Assembly: GCA_946413655.1 (NCBI GenBank)
Contig: CAMKLO010000007.1
Coordinates: 16,024-80,023 of the forward strand
Direction: 5' to 3'
Length of the DNA: 64,000 nucleotides
From: an uncultured Fibrobacter sp.
GTDB taxonomy: Bacteria; Fibrobacterota; Fibrobacteria; Fibrobacterales; Fibrobacteraceae
The notes beneath the pieces were generated by a model. That model made no database searches. It had not been told where the DNA came from and saw only the letters and a program-made list of their open reading frames with translations. The translations under genes and the position numbers were made by a program. This document shows, one piece after another, positions 44,318-53,482 of this stretch; the first letter of the stretch is position 1, and the number at the start of each line of letters is the position of its first letter.

Positions 44318-45922
44318 TCACTTCACGAACTTTTCGATGACGCAGCGGTGTTCCTTGGTCTTTTCGTCGTAATTCACACCAACAAATAGCAAGTCGCCGG
44401 AGTATTTTTCGAGGGCGGCACCGTAATTTTTTTCGCGAATCTGCGTGAGAGCTGTTTTCTCGCAAGAGTTCCGTTTCAGTTCGATAATCAACGCAGGCGT
44501 ATTCGGCACATACGGAACCATCACCACGTCGGCGACACCCTTGCCCGCCGGGCACTCTTTAACAATCGTATATTTCAGGTTTGCGTAGAAATACGCAAGG
44601 CAGATTACCGCCTGGAAGGCGCCCTCGTTGTTGTAGTTTAAGTTGTTGCAAATCTGCTCGTGGGACTTGTTCAGGGCTTCGGCAACGGCAGACGCATCAC
44701 GTTCAATGGTGGATTCCACAAGCAGCTTGCTCGAATTCACCAATTCCATCAAGCCCTTGTAATCGGGAGACTGCTGCACAGAAAGAATCCACTGATCGCG
44801 CACTTCGCGGTTCGGAATGTAGCATTGCTGTTTCTCACGATCGTATGCCAGGTACCCGAGATGGACCAAGTAGGTAAACACATCATGCTTGCTGTGAAAG
44901 TCCGTCATGGTGTTCAGGTAGCTATTCACGTTCACATCGACTTGACCACCACCGATCATCGTCTTCACGTCCTGCAAAATTCCTTCAAAGTCCATCAAGA
45001 TGAAATCTTTGAGAGCCTCGTAGGAACCAGTCTGCGTCCAGTAGCTTTGGAAATACTTCCGCCTCATCGTGGAAACGATAGATTCCGGGCTATAGGTTTC
45101 GATACCATTGATGTTGTAACCATCGTACCAACGCCTGCACTCTTCAAAATCCATGCCGTACTCATCGCAGAGAGCCTGCACCTCGTCGGTGGTGAAGCCC
45201 ACGAACTGGGCAAGCGACCAAGAGTCCCGCATGGTGTATTCATCGAACATGTTCAACTTTGACTGGACCTTGTCGCGGACGATTGGCAAGATGCCTGTGA
45301 TGTAGGCTAGAGCAATCGCCGGAGCCAAGTTGTCGTTCTTGAACATGGCATTCATGAAATTCAAGTACGATTTGAAAACCTGTTCCGAAACTCGTTCGCG
45401 AATGAGGACATCATATTCGTCAATGATGATAACAAACTGTTCGCCAGTGGTGGCATAAATTTTCAGAATGGCATCCGCCAAGCTCTCATTTCCGATAATA
45501 TTCGAATTTGGAAATATCGATCGTAATTCAAGAACAACAGCTCTCGTGAATATAGGAACAACATCTCTTTTTTTCGGATCCACACCTGTCTCAATTTCCT
45601 GAGGAGTACGGTTCGAGTAGAACGCATTCAAATCCAGCTTGATGACATTCAGCTTGTTCAAGTATTTCTCAAAGCTGAGATCTTTTGCAATCTTCAAGTT
45701 CGCAAACTGTTCGCGACTGTCACACCCCTTGCTGAAGTAGGCGCTGAGCATGTTGCCCGTCATGGTCTTCCCGAAACGGCGCGAACGGGACACGCACACA
45801 AAACATTTTTCCGTGTTGACCAAACGGTTAATCTCGGCAATGAGCAATGACTTGTCCACATAGATGGACGAGTTCAGACTCCTTTGGAAATTTGCGTTAT
45901 TCGGATTGACGTAAAGACCCAT
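44318..45922 (-). CDS. AAA-ATPase-like plus PD-(D/E)XK nuclease-like protein (DUF1703 type)
   Basis: The N-terminal AAA-ATPase-like domain has the family's special Walker A (SRSRRFGKTM, residues about 45-54) and FVIIIDEYDVLI near 163. The C-terminal 150 residues carry a PD-(D/E)XK pattern: GKGVADVVMVP near 460 and LIIELKRNS near 475. Such proteins occur in very many copies in Bacteroidota and Fibrobacterota genomes; activity is not established. A mobile or selfish nature has been proposed for such families. It lies directly beside the mfd/clc relic. Confidence 0.9.
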   Translation of the reverse strand: MGLYVNPNNANFQRSLNSSIYVDKSLLIAEINRLVNTEKCFVCVSRSRRFGKTMTGNMLSAYFSKGCDSREQFANLKIAKDLSFEKYLNKLNVIKLDLNAFYSNRTPQEIETGVDPKKRDVVPIFTRAVVLELRSIFPNSNIIGNESLADAILKIYATTGEQFVIIIDEYDVLIRERVSEQVFKSYLNFMNAMFKNDNLAPAIALAYITGILPIVRDKVQSKLNMFDEYTMRDSWSLAQFVGFTTDEVQALCDEYGMDFEECRRWYDGYNINGIETYSPESIVSTMRRKYFQSYWTQTGSYEALKDFILMDFEGILQDVKTMIGGGQVDVNVNSYLNTMTDFHSKHDVFTYLVHLGYLAYDREKQQCYIPNREVRDQWILSVQQSPDYKGLMELVNSSKLLVESTIERDASAVAEALNKSHEQICNNLNYNNEGAFQAVICLAYFYANLKYTIVKECPAGKGVADVVMVPYVPNTPALIIELKRNSCEKTALTQIREKNYGAALEKYSGDLLFVGVNYDEKTKEHRCVIEKFVK

Positions 45923-46013
45923 GCCTTGAATATATAAAAAGGACGGAGCGGTGTCAATTGAGACTTTGGATCAGACTTATATTGGAATGTTTGTATAATT
46001 CTTTCTGAGTTCA

Positions 46014-46340
46014 TGCGGGCTTTTCAAAAAGCGAAATCGCAGGGAACGAATTTTCTTGAAGGAATTCCGAAATGGTAAGCATAGTGGGAAATGTAGAAAA
46101 CTTTTTGCAAAAAAAGTATTTACTCTTTCGCGATTTTGTCGTAGGCTTGGATAAGTTCGCGGTCCATGTCGCGACATGTACCGGAGACGCAAACTTGTTG
46201 AGCACATCAAATCATCGATAAAGCCAAAGCCACCGCCCGAAACTTCCGGATACGCAAGAATCAAGAGCGAAACGAACACGCCGCCAATCGCGGGTTTGAG
46301 CCAAGCGGGAATCGACCACTTGTGAAAGCGGCGTTCCAAC
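46014..46340 (-). pseudogene. Composite relic: mfd 5' end fused to clc 3' pieces
   Basis: 46014-46103 matches the start region of mfd (3953-3971 joined to 4051-4117). 46119-46205 matches the last codons of clc (6825-6914), and 46206-46340 matches clc positions 7291-7424. The order and direction are the same as in the intact locus, but 80 bp of mfd, the whole 4118-6824 interval and about 376 bp of clc are missing. No usable reading frame remains, although a 122-codon minus-strand frame crosses the pieces. Together with its flanks it fills the 492-bp gap 45923-46414. Confidence 0.92.
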
Positions 46341-46372
46341 GGCATTTATCTTCTTTTTTCTGGATGCTCACA

Positions 46373-46395
46373 GGATGAATATAAATTATTCATCC
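46373..46395 (-). terminator. Inverted repeat after the lipoprotein gene
   Basis: GGATGAATA, loop TAAAT, TATTCATCC; nine perfect pairs 20 bp after the stop at 46415, without a long T run. Confidence 0.45.
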
Positions 46396-46414
46396 CAAGT
46401 TAGCAAGCATGGAA

Positions 46415-47185
46415 TCATTCAACCAGATCCGGATATTTCTCTTTCCAGCGCCAGTTGAACTTGCCGCACTCGCGGATCATCTTTTCCCTGTTGCCGAAAT
46501 TGTCCCAGCGGCAGGCGCTGAAGTCCTGCTTTATAAAAGCAGCCATTTCGTTATAGAACTCGATGTATTCGAGAATGCGGGGGTCTTTTTTAATATTGTC
46601 AGCAATGCATGTGGGCCTAGGCATGTTGAAATAGTGGTACTTTTCGCCATCAAAAATGAACATGTCTAAATCTGGGGCGCAATCTCGACTATCGATTGAT
46701 TGTTTGCCGTCCAGCAAGAAGGACTTCATCTTATCAATCAAAGCCGGCGGCATGGGAACCCTTTTTCGGCACAGGTCATAGACCGTAGATATCCTTTCCC
46801 TAATATTTTTTTCCATGCAACGTTCAAAATCATATCTTTTAGCGTCTAATCCTCCCTCATCAATTGAGAACAGCATATAAATCAGAGCATCGGAACTATC
46901 TTGAGGCAAAGAAAGGATATATTCAGAACGGACATATTCATCTCCATCAAAAATATCGTAAAAATGAACATTAAATACATCCTTTTCTTTTTCCCATTCT
47001 ATATCGTCTGCATTGAACAACAAATCAAAATCTTCTTTCAATGAATGATAATCTGGAGAAAAAGTACCAGGCTTAACAAATTCTGAGTAAAGGGGCTGTG
47101 CAGAAGGTTTTTCTGGAATATGAGTATCAAAAAAACATCCTGAAAGAAACATGCATAGAACGGCTGACAAAATAAAGGCTCGCAT
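46415..47185 (-). CDS. Lipoprotein of unknown function, possible immunity protein
   Basis: The signal peptide ends in a perfect lipobox (FLSGC, Cys at residue 17), so the product is lipidated in the cell envelope. The remaining 240 residues are acidic and match no family I know. Its start lies one base after the stop of the upstream fragment, which looks like the tail of a larger secreted or polymorphic-toxin protein. This spacing and order are typical of toxin-immunity pairs; a lipoprotein would protect against a toxin acting in the periplasm. The pairing is inference. Six cysteines in the mature part fit an extracytoplasmic location. Confidence 0.72.
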   Translation of the reverse strand: MRAFILSAVLCMFLSGCFFDTHIPEKPSAQPLYSEFVKPGTFSPDYHSLKEDFDLLFNADDIEWEKEKDVFNVHFYDIFDGDEYVRSEYILSLPQDSSDALIYMLFSIDEGGLDAKRYDFERCMEKNIRERISTVYDLCRKRVPMPPALIDKMKSFLLDGKQSIDSRDCAPDLDMFIFDGEKYHYFNMPRPTCIADNIKKDPRILEYIEFYNEMAAFIKQDFSACRWDNFGNREKMIRECGKFNWRWKEKYPDLVE

Positions 47186-47186
47186 A

Positions 47187-47936
47187 TCAATACCCCCTGC
47201 CCTTCCAGCCTAGATAATCAATCAGGAAATACGTAATAAAATTGTTACCGTAATTGTAGCTGGAATACGCCTCATCCTTCATCACCTTTGACATGAACTC
47301 AATTTGACCATATTCCCTTGAACCGGCTTTCCTAAACGTAAACTTGGTGGCGCCATCTGCGTGATCTCCTAGACGTTCAACCGGTTCAAATCCGTTTCTC
47401 CTTAAGGCGCGCCCTATTCTTAGAAAGTCTCTTGTTTGGATCTTTTCATTGTTATCTTTCAAAAGGGCCTCCAACCTTCCCACTACAGCAACATCCTCCG
47501 GATTTGAACTATTCTGTAATATGGAGATATCTTCTTCCAACTCCTTTTTGCGGATTCCCTCACTGCTCACGTCATATCCGTTACCGAAGGTAAAATGTCC
47601 GAACTCTCCAAGGCTAGGCAACCAAAGCTCAGCCGAGACAAGGCTTATCGTCTTACCATCTGCGGCCGCAATGCCGGTGTTGTTCCCAAATCCAAGATAA
47701 ACCTTTTGTTCAAATCCCCAGCTACCGCCATCACGCTGCGAGACTTCCCCATGCAATCCAGCAACAGTACCGCCAGCATATAGCCCTCGTCCTTCGGCAC
47801 CGAAGAATCCAGCCTCGGCTCCGACAGATGCACGTACACCGGCATATGTAACGTAAGCTTCCGCATGGACAGTCATGCCAAATGTTCCACTACGATCCAG
47901 GGTAAAACCATCACCGACTTCAAAACAAACATAGAT
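47187..47936 (-). pseudogene. 5'-truncated C-terminal fragment of a large protein, possible toxin tail
   Basis: The first ATG of the frame is at 47876, but coding-like sequence runs on upstream to a stop at 47937-47939 (VGDGFTLDRSGTFG) with no start. The gene therefore seems cut at its 5' end. Visible parts are a Gly-rich repeat-like N-terminal stretch (AGVRASVGAEAGFFGAEG), as in the last repeats of polymorphic-toxin proteins, then a helical and mixed domain of about 140 residues from KKELEEDIS to the end. The C-terminal domain is complete and could be the effector domain. I cannot name it. It is followed after one base by a lipoprotein gene. Confidence 0.55.
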
Positions 47937-48103
47937 TTAATCTAAATTAATCCACGCACAAATGCAACTAGCTATCTCTCTTTTTGCAAATCTTAGCCCT
48001 CATTGCGCGTTTTCAACAAAATCCATTAAATTCTCTGTTCATTCATTTTTACAGATGGGGCTTTGTATAATTATTATATTTATAAGGTTAAGGAGTATCA
48101 AAC

Positions 48104-48973
48104 ATGAAAAAAGAACTTTTCGCCTACTGCATTGCCGCAGCATGCATCCTGTCCGCTTGCGGGGACGACTCTTCCACAAGCCCTGGCAACAACACCGGGG
48201 ATTCGCAGATCTCCAGTTCCTCGACAGCAAGCATACCGGCATCATCCGCTAAAGTGAGTAGCGATTCAAAAGATGCTTCCAGCAGTTCCATTGTACAAAG
48301 CAGTTCCGCTGTAACAAGCAGTTCCAGCAAAGAAATTGCATCCAGTAGCAGCGCCGCCCAAAAAGGTTACCCGACAAACTACAATCCCGAAACGGGCGTC
48401 CTAACGGACGAACGCGACGGAGAGGTTTACAAGACGGCAAAGATCGGCGACCAGATTTGGATGGGACAGAATTTACGATATCTACCAAAAGATTTTGTCG
48501 ATGATTGCGATCTCAGATGGATTGACGAAAGAGAAAAACCTGATTCACTGGATACTTACGGAAGAGGCTATTCATGGATTGAGGCAACAAGGATATCTTG
48601 CAATCATATGTCAGAAGCTATTTCTTTTGGTGGTGAAAATTATCCTCTACCCTTTCAAGGAATTTGTCCCAAAGGATGGCATATTCCAAGCTTAGACGAA
48701 TGGAAAATAATGATTGAATCAACAAACCAACATCTATATAAGTTACTCTCTAAAGATTGGGTAAAGCCAGGCTATTCAGGAACAGATGAATACGGTTTTA
48801 ACGTACTCAAGCCCGCAAATGGAACCCATGTTCAATTCATCATGCTCGATAATACAGGTGCAAAAACACAAACCATGGTTTTCAATGACATCGGAGGTTC
48901 AACAATCCAATTGGAAACCGTTAGAGAGTACAAAACCGTTGAAGATCTTTATCTCCGTTGTCTGATGGACTAA
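48104..48973 (+). CDS. FISUMP-domain lipoprotein
   Basis: A signal peptide with lipobox (LSAC, Cys near 19) is followed by a Ser-rich linker (about 22-85). The FISUMP domain (Fibrobacter succinogenes major paralogous domain) then begins with LTDERDGEVYKTAKIGDQIW. The usual WMGQNLRY, GICPKGWHIPSLDEW and a shortened C-terminal half follow. FISUMP proteins are abundant surface or envelope proteins in Fibrobacter; their function is not established. AAGGAG precedes the ATG. The domain is somewhat shorter than usual and ends in KTVEDLYLRCLMD, where the typical YSVRCVKD-like ending is expected. Confidence 0.93.
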   Translation: MKKELFAYCIAAACILSACGDDSSTSPGNNTGDSQISSSSTASIPASSAKVSSDSKDASSSSIVQSSSAVTSSSSKEIASSSSAAQKGYPTNYNPETGVLTDERDGEVYKTAKIGDQIWMGQNLRYLPKDFVDDCDLRWIDEREKPDSLDTYGRGYSWIEATRISCNHMSEAISFGGENYPLPFQGICPKGWHIPSLDEWKIMIESTNQHLYKLLSKDWVKPGYSGTDEYGFNVLKPANGTHVQFIMLDNTGAKTQTMVFNDIGGSTIQLETVREYKTVEDLYLRCLMD

Positions 48974-49000
48974 TCTCGAACTTCTAGACAACGTTTATAT

Positions 49001-49029
49001 AAAAAAGAGACCCGAATGGTCTCTTTTTT
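49001..49029. terminator. Hairpin terminator between convergent genes
   Basis: AAAAAAGAGACC, loop CGAAT, GGTCTCTTTTTT; 12 perfect pairs, usable in both directions. Confidence 0.92.
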
Positions 49030-49032
49030 TGC

Positions 49033-50295
49033 TTACGGATTTTTATTTGCAAGCCGTTCCGCACATTCGCGGGCATCGCGGAGGATTTCTTCTTCCCCAT
49101 CGACATGTCGGCCACGCATTACGAACTTGCCGTTGCACATCACGGAATCGATGGCATTTGAATTTGCCGAATAGACCCAGTTGCTATAGACGTTGTAACA
49201 CGGCACCATGCGTTCGTTGTTGAGGTCGATTAGCAGGCAATCCGCAAGGTAGCCTTCTTCGATACGACCAGCCTTGAGTCCGAAGAATTTCGCAACATTG
49301 CATGTCGCAAGCTTCAAAGCCTCTTCTGCCGGGAGCGTTTCTGCGGTTCCCAAGTATTTCGCCAAAAGCGCAATGGCTTTCATTTCTTCTTGCATGTCGA
49401 GGTTGTTGTTCGACGAATCGCCATCTGTCCCAAGCCCAAGTTTCAAGCCGTCCTTGAGCATTTCGGCCACTTGCGGGATACCACTATTGAGTTTCATGTT
49501 TGAGCACGGATTCAAAATGGCAGTAGCGCCTGATTCTGCAAAAATTTTACGGTCAGATGGCGTGAAATGAGTGCAGTGTGCCGCCGAGAAATTTTCGTCT
49601 AGCCCGCCCAAGCGTTGCCAAAACTCCACCGGAGTGCAATTGTACTTTTCTTCGCATTCCTTGATTTCAGTCACCGTTTCGGACAAATGAGTATGAATCT
49701 TGTAATGTTCGGAATGAGCGATTTCAATGAGTTCCGCAGTTTTCGCCTCGCCCACCGTGTAAATGGCATGCGGCATCACCACAAGTTGCACTCGTTCTGA
49801 TTCACCCGTGTGATTCTTCAAGAACTCGACATTTGCCGCCCATGCTTCTGCTGACATCAGCGATTCAGCAAAAGTAACGCCAATCGCCGCACGGATTCCC
49901 ATTTCTTCGACAACGCGCATTGTTTGCTCGCGATGCCAGTACATGTCCGCAAAAAAGACCGTCCCCGACTTAATCATTTCGAGAACAGCCAAGCGGCTCC
50001 CGACGCGGATGTCGGCATCCGTCAATTTCGCTTCGGTCGGCCAAATGTATTCGCGGAGCCATTTGCCAAGTTCCATGTCGTCAGCAAAGCCGCGCAACAG
50101 GCTCATCGCCGCATGCGTATGGCCGTTGTAAAACGCGGGCATAATTGCGAAATGCGAACAATCGACAATCTCTGCGCCTTCGTAATCGGCGGGTTCCAGC
50201 GGACGCGTCACCTTTTCAAAGAGATTACCGACAATCAAGATGTCGCGCTTTGCGCCATCGAAGAAAACGGATTTTAGAATAGTCTTTTTTTGCAT
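49033..50295 (-). CDS. mtaD: Amidohydrolase, methylthioadenosine/S-adenosylhomocysteine deaminase-like (MtaD)
   Basis: Metal-binding motifs of the ATZ/TRZ-type cytosolic amidohydrolases are present: NGHTHAAMSLLRG near residues 54-66, HTHLSET near 205, and LGTDGDSSNNNLDM near 298. These enzymes deaminate S-adenosylhomocysteine or methylthioadenosine and similar purines. The exact substrate is not decided by the sequence. The ATG at 50295 follows AGGAT; the longer frame starting at 50328 is unlikely. The length of 420 residues is normal. It is 38 bp after the Mur ligase gene in the same direction and may share its transcript. Confidence 0.85.
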   Translation of the reverse strand: MQKKTILKSVFFDGAKRDILIVGNLFEKVTRPLEPADYEGAEIVDCSHFAIMPAFYNGHTHAAMSLLRGFADDMELGKWLREYIWPTEAKLTDADIRVGSRLAVLEMIKSGTVFFADMYWHREQTMRVVEEMGIRAAIGVTFAESLMSAEAWAANVEFLKNHTGESERVQLVVMPHAIYTVGEAKTAELIEIAHSEHYKIHTHLSETVTEIKECEEKYNCTPVEFWQRLGGLDENFSAAHCTHFTPSDRKIFAESGATAILNPCSNMKLNSGIPQVAEMLKDGLKLGLGTDGDSSNNNLDMQEEMKAIALLAKYLGTAETLPAEEALKLATCNVAKFFGLKAGRIEEGYLADCLLIDLNNERMVPCYNVYSNWVYSANSNAIDSVMCNGKFVMRGRHVDGEEEILRDARECAERLANKNP

Positions 50296-50333
50296 AGCGA
50301 ATATCCTGCACAATAACCGGAACGACAATCTAG

Positions 50334-51761
50334 TTAACGTTCCTCTAGCAGTTTCTTCACGGAAAATGCGAATTCCTGTAAGCTAGGATCCCTTGCACCC
50401 ATCAAAAGTATAGTGTCGCCGGGTTCGGCGTACTCAAGCATTTTCTTCGCGCACTCGTTGCGGTCGGCAATATAAATCGCTTCGCAACCCTTGAGAATCA
50501 AGTCATCCGCAAGGTCGCCCGCGCTAATATCACGCGTGACCGTCCCGCCAGCATAATAGATTTCGCTGAAGAACATCACGTCGTTCTTGCGGTCAAAATC
50601 CATATCCATCGGGCGGAGCGTCTTGGCGATAAAATCGACCAGGTCCTTGCGCAAGAATCGCGTCGGGCCAAAGCCATGCGGCTGGAACCAGGCAATCACG
50701 CGGCCTTCGGTAAAGTCCTGGGCGCTCTTGATGCTCGCGGCAATCTTTGCCGGATTGTGTGCAAAGTCATCGACAAGCGTCACGCCGTTAAACGTTCCGA
50801 GAATCTGGTGACGGCGGAACACTCCCGGGAAAGACGCAAGCGCATCGGCACACGTGTGGAGCGAAACACCCGCACGGAGCGCTGCAGCAGTCGCAGCCAA
50901 GGCATTTTCCATATTGTGCTTGCCCGGCATCGGGATTTCGAACTTCACAAGTTCGTTGCCATGGCGAACGCGGAACTGGATATGCGTCCCGACGGCCCTA
51001 AAGTCAATCCCCTGAACACTCACGTAACTTTCATAACCAAAGTCAAATTCACGACCAGCGCTAAACTTCTTTGCGAGCGGGTGTGCATCGTTCACAATCA
51101 AGATGTGACCTGCGCTCAAAACATTCTGACTGAATTTCAAGAAAATTTGTTCGAGTTCCGCAATTTCCTTGTGGTCTTTATCAATGTTCAGAATAACACC
51201 GATTTCCGGTTCATAACGAACAAGCGTTCCATCGCTTTCATCAACTTCGGCAACGAGCCACTGCCCCTTGCCACTCACAGCATTGCCAATCTTGCCCTGA
51301 GCCTGCAAGTTTACAAGACCTGCACCCGTCATCACGGACGGCTGGAGTCCAGCGTATTCCAAGATGTGGTAAATCATCGCGGTCACGGTCGATTTTCCGC
51401 TCGTGCCTGAGACAGCAATCGTGCGGGCTTCTTTCGAAATTTTCGCGAGCATTTCGCTGCGGTGCATCACCGGGACGCCAAGTTCCTTTGCACGCTTCAA
51501 ATCCGGATTCGTATCTTCAATCGCGGTGCTCACCACGACTGCGGTAAGCCCTTCGACAACGCCGGAACCATCCTGCGCAAAGCACTTGATTCCGCAATCT
51601 TCGAGTTGGCTCATGACAAGCGGCTTCTCGGCTTTTCCGTTGAGGAACTCGCCGAACTGGCGGTCGCTACCGCTCACAGCAACGCCCTTGCCCACCAAAT
51701 ACTGCGCGATGGCACTCATGCCCACGCCAGCAACACCGATAAAGAAGTAAGAATTAGTCAT
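50334..51761 (-). CDS. MurC-like Mur ligase with altered motifs
   Basis: Mur ligases join amino acids or peptides to UDP-MurNAc using ATP. The N-terminal Rossmann loop is GVAGVGMSAIAQYL (8-21), and the ATP loop is VSGTSGKSTVTAMI near 117. Central EVDESDGT and a C-terminal DDFAHNPAKI near 315 follow. MurC normally has GTHGKTTT and DYAHHPTE. Here GTSGKST and DFAHNP suggest a diverged paralogue rather than the main MurC; Mpl-type recycling ligase is another option. At 475 residues it is complete. Its start lies in a micro-repeat gap. Confidence 0.8.
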   Translation of the reverse strand: MTNSYFFIGVAGVGMSAIAQYLVGKGVAVSGSDRQFGEFLNGKAEKPLVMSQLEDCGIKCFAQDGSGVVEGLTAVVVSTAIEDTNPDLKRAKELGVPVMHRSEMLAKISKEARTIAVSGTSGKSTVTAMIYHILEYAGLQPSVMTGAGLVNLQAQGKIGNAVSGKGQWLVAEVDESDGTLVRYEPEIGVILNIDKDHKEIAELEQIFLKFSQNVLSAGHILIVNDAHPLAKKFSAGREFDFGYESYVSVQGIDFRAVGTHIQFRVRHGNELVKFEIPMPGKHNMENALAATAAALRAGVSLHTCADALASFPGVFRRHQILGTFNGVTLVDDFAHNPAKIAASIKSAQDFTEGRVIAWFQPHGFGPTRFLRKDLVDFIAKTLRPMDMDFDRKNDVMFFSEIYYAGGTVTRDISAGDLADDLILKGCEAIYIADRNECAKKMLEYAEPGDTILLMGARDPSLQEFAFSVKKLLEER

Positions 51762-51806
51762 TGGTCACTAGTCTTTAGTCAATAGTTATTAGCAATTCGA
51801 GACTTT

Positions 51807-51847
51807 ACTGGATTCTTCGACTCCGCTACGCTTCGCTCAGAATGACA
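51807..51847. repeat. Dispersed repeat type B
   Basis: ACTGGATTCTTCG ... CTTCGCTCAGAATGACA, a near-full copy of the element whose diverged forms are seen at 618-653 and 54100-54189. Confidence 0.85.
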
Positions 51848-51862
51848 CCTCTTTCGTCTTTG

Positions 51863-51937
51863 GACAAGTCCCAAATGCTAGGCTCAGTTATAGGTCTGCA
51901 AGCAGCCCTGCAACATTCGCCTTTAGCATTTGTCGTC
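51863..51937. repeat. Dispersed repeat type C
   Basis: The copy starts GACAAGTCCCAAATGCTAGG and contains CTGCAAGC and ATTCGCCTTT. It is similar along about 70 bp to 61538-61609, in a different gap of the window. Confidence 0.75.
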
Positions 51938-51964
51938 TGTAGCCACGCAGTGGCGTTCTTTCGT

Positions 51965-53245
51965 CTATTCCAACAGCTCCGGGTCGATTGTGGGTTCATA
52001 TCCTGGTTCAACGAAGTCCTCGGGGGCGATTCCCTTGCGGCGAGCAGCCTTCATCTGCTTGATGAGCTTGCGTTCGGCGGCCACTGCACGACGCTTGGCG
52101 GCTGTTTGAGCCTTTTCGGCAAGGCGTTCGGCACGGGTCTTGCGGACCTTTACTGGAGCGGCTTCTTCGGGAGAAATGGCAAGCGGTTCATCGTATTCGT
52201 CGAAATCATCGTCATCTTCTTCAAAGCGAATCTGCGCATCGAAATCGCGGAAACCTTCGTCTTCGTCATAGACTGGAGCGGACGCCGGGCATTCCTTCTT
52301 CAAAAGCTTGAGCACATTTGCAAACGGCTCTTCCATCGGAACCTTGAACGTAAGCTTCTTGTTCGTGCGCGGATGGATGAGCTCAATCTTCACGGCCTGC
52401 AAAAGTTGCGCCGGAGCAATTTCAAGAACCTTCTCGGCCACCGGTTTCATCAGAGGCGGCACGCGGTTCAAGCTTTCTTCACGGCCATCGTAAAGCGGAT
52501 CGCCCACAACCGGATGGCCCGTGTAACGGCAATGCACACGAATCTGGTGCGTACGGCCGGACTCCAGCTGCAATTCCAAAAGCGTTGCAATCGCAAAGAA
52601 CTGCTTTGCGGTATAATGCGTGCGGCTTTCCTTACCGCCCTTCACCACCGCCATCTTCAGGCGATTCTTCGGGTTGCGGCCAATGGGAGCGTCAATCGTT
52701 CCTTCGAGGTCACGCGGGCAGCCCCATACAAGGGCATTGTACGTGCGGTGGAGCGTACGCGTTTCGAGCTGGTGCGCCAAGTGCCTGTGAGCAACATCGT
52801 TCTTGGCCACCACCATAAGCCCCGGCGTATCCTTATCCAAGCGGTGCACGATACCTGGACGAAGCGGGCCGTTCACCGTCGAAAGATTTTCCTTGAAGTG
52901 ATGCAAAAGCGCTGCGGCAAGCGTACCCTTGCTCACGCCACTTCCCGGATGCACCACCAAGTTACGCGGCTTGTTGATGACCACGATATCGTCATCTTCA
53001 TATACTATATCAAGCGGAATATCTTCAGGTTCAAGCGTCGAAGATTCCTTTTCTATCATCTTTTCGACGACAACAGTCATCCCCGTTTCGACGCGGAAGT
53101 TTTTCACGACCTTGCTACCGCCCACCTTGACTTCGCCCGCGTCAATCAGCTTTTGCACATCCGTGCGGGAAACATTTTCCATAACGCCGGCAAGGAACTT
53201 GTCGAGACGTTCACCATTATGTTGTTCTTCTACGATGTAATTCAT
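51965..53245 (-). CDS. RluA/RluD-family pseudouridine synthase with long acidic/basic tail
   Basis: An S4 RNA-binding domain (RLDKFLAGV ... VKVGGSKVVKNFRVETGM, residues 13-60) precedes the RluA catalytic domain. The latter has VINKPRNLVVHPGSG near 88 and HRLDKDTPGLMVVAK with the catalytic Asp near 140. ESGRTHQIRVH near 221 completes the set. RluD-type enzymes modify 23S rRNA uridines. The last 120 residues are an extension with an acidic part (FEEDDDDFDEYDE) and a basic helix rich in Ala and Lys (RAERLAEKAQTAAKRRAV). This extension is unusual for RluD and may bind RNA or the ribosome. Confidence 0.92.
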   Translation of the reverse strand: MNYIVEEQHNGERLDKFLAGVMENVSRTDVQKLIDAGEVKVGGSKVVKNFRVETGMTVVVEKMIEKESSTLEPEDIPLDIVYEDDDIVVINKPRNLVVHPGSGVSKGTLAAALLHHFKENLSTVNGPLRPGIVHRLDKDTPGLMVVAKNDVAHRHLAHQLETRTLHRTYNALVWGCPRDLEGTIDAPIGRNPKNRLKMAVVKGGKESRTHYTAKQFFAIATLLELQLESGRTHQIRVHCRYTGHPVVGDPLYDGREESLNRVPPLMKPVAEKVLEIAPAQLLQAVKIELIHPRTNKKLTFKVPMEEPFANVLKLLKKECPASAPVYDEDEGFRDFDAQIRFEEDDDDFDEYDEPLAISPEEAAPVKVRKTRAERLAEKAQTAAKRRAVAAERKLIKQMKAARRKGIAPEDFVEPGYEPTIDPELLE

Positions 53246-53323
53246 TTTTAGGTATTAGGTGTTAGGTTATAGGGGTTAGGGCTGCGATGCCGCTTTGAGG
53301 TGTGAGGTTGTTAACTTTTTTCA

Positions 53324-53353
53324 TGTCATGCCCGCCACCGAGCGGGCATCTCC
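53324..53353. repeat. Dispersed repeat type A
   Basis: TGTCATGCCCGC ... GCGGGCATCTCC, the inverted orientation of the copy at 29196-29225. Confidence 0.85.
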
Positions 53354-53451
53354 TCTTCTATTTCATTTTCAAGAAGGAGATTGAGCAAAGCTCATCTCCC
53401 CTCGCTTCAGTCATAAAATATACAAGTATATTTTGCGACATTCAGCTCGAT

Positions 53452-53481
53452 GGAGATTCCCGGTCTAAGCCGGGAATGACA
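53452..53481. repeat. Dispersed repeat type A
   Basis: GGAGATTCCCGGTC ... GCCGGGAATGACA, touching the 3' end of lspA and probably also acting as its hairpin end. Confidence 0.85.
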
Positions 53482-53482
53482 G

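Noticed and set aside
45977..46345. A 122-codon minus-strand protein gene
   Set aside because: It is read across fused mfd and clc remnants in changing frames; not a real gene.
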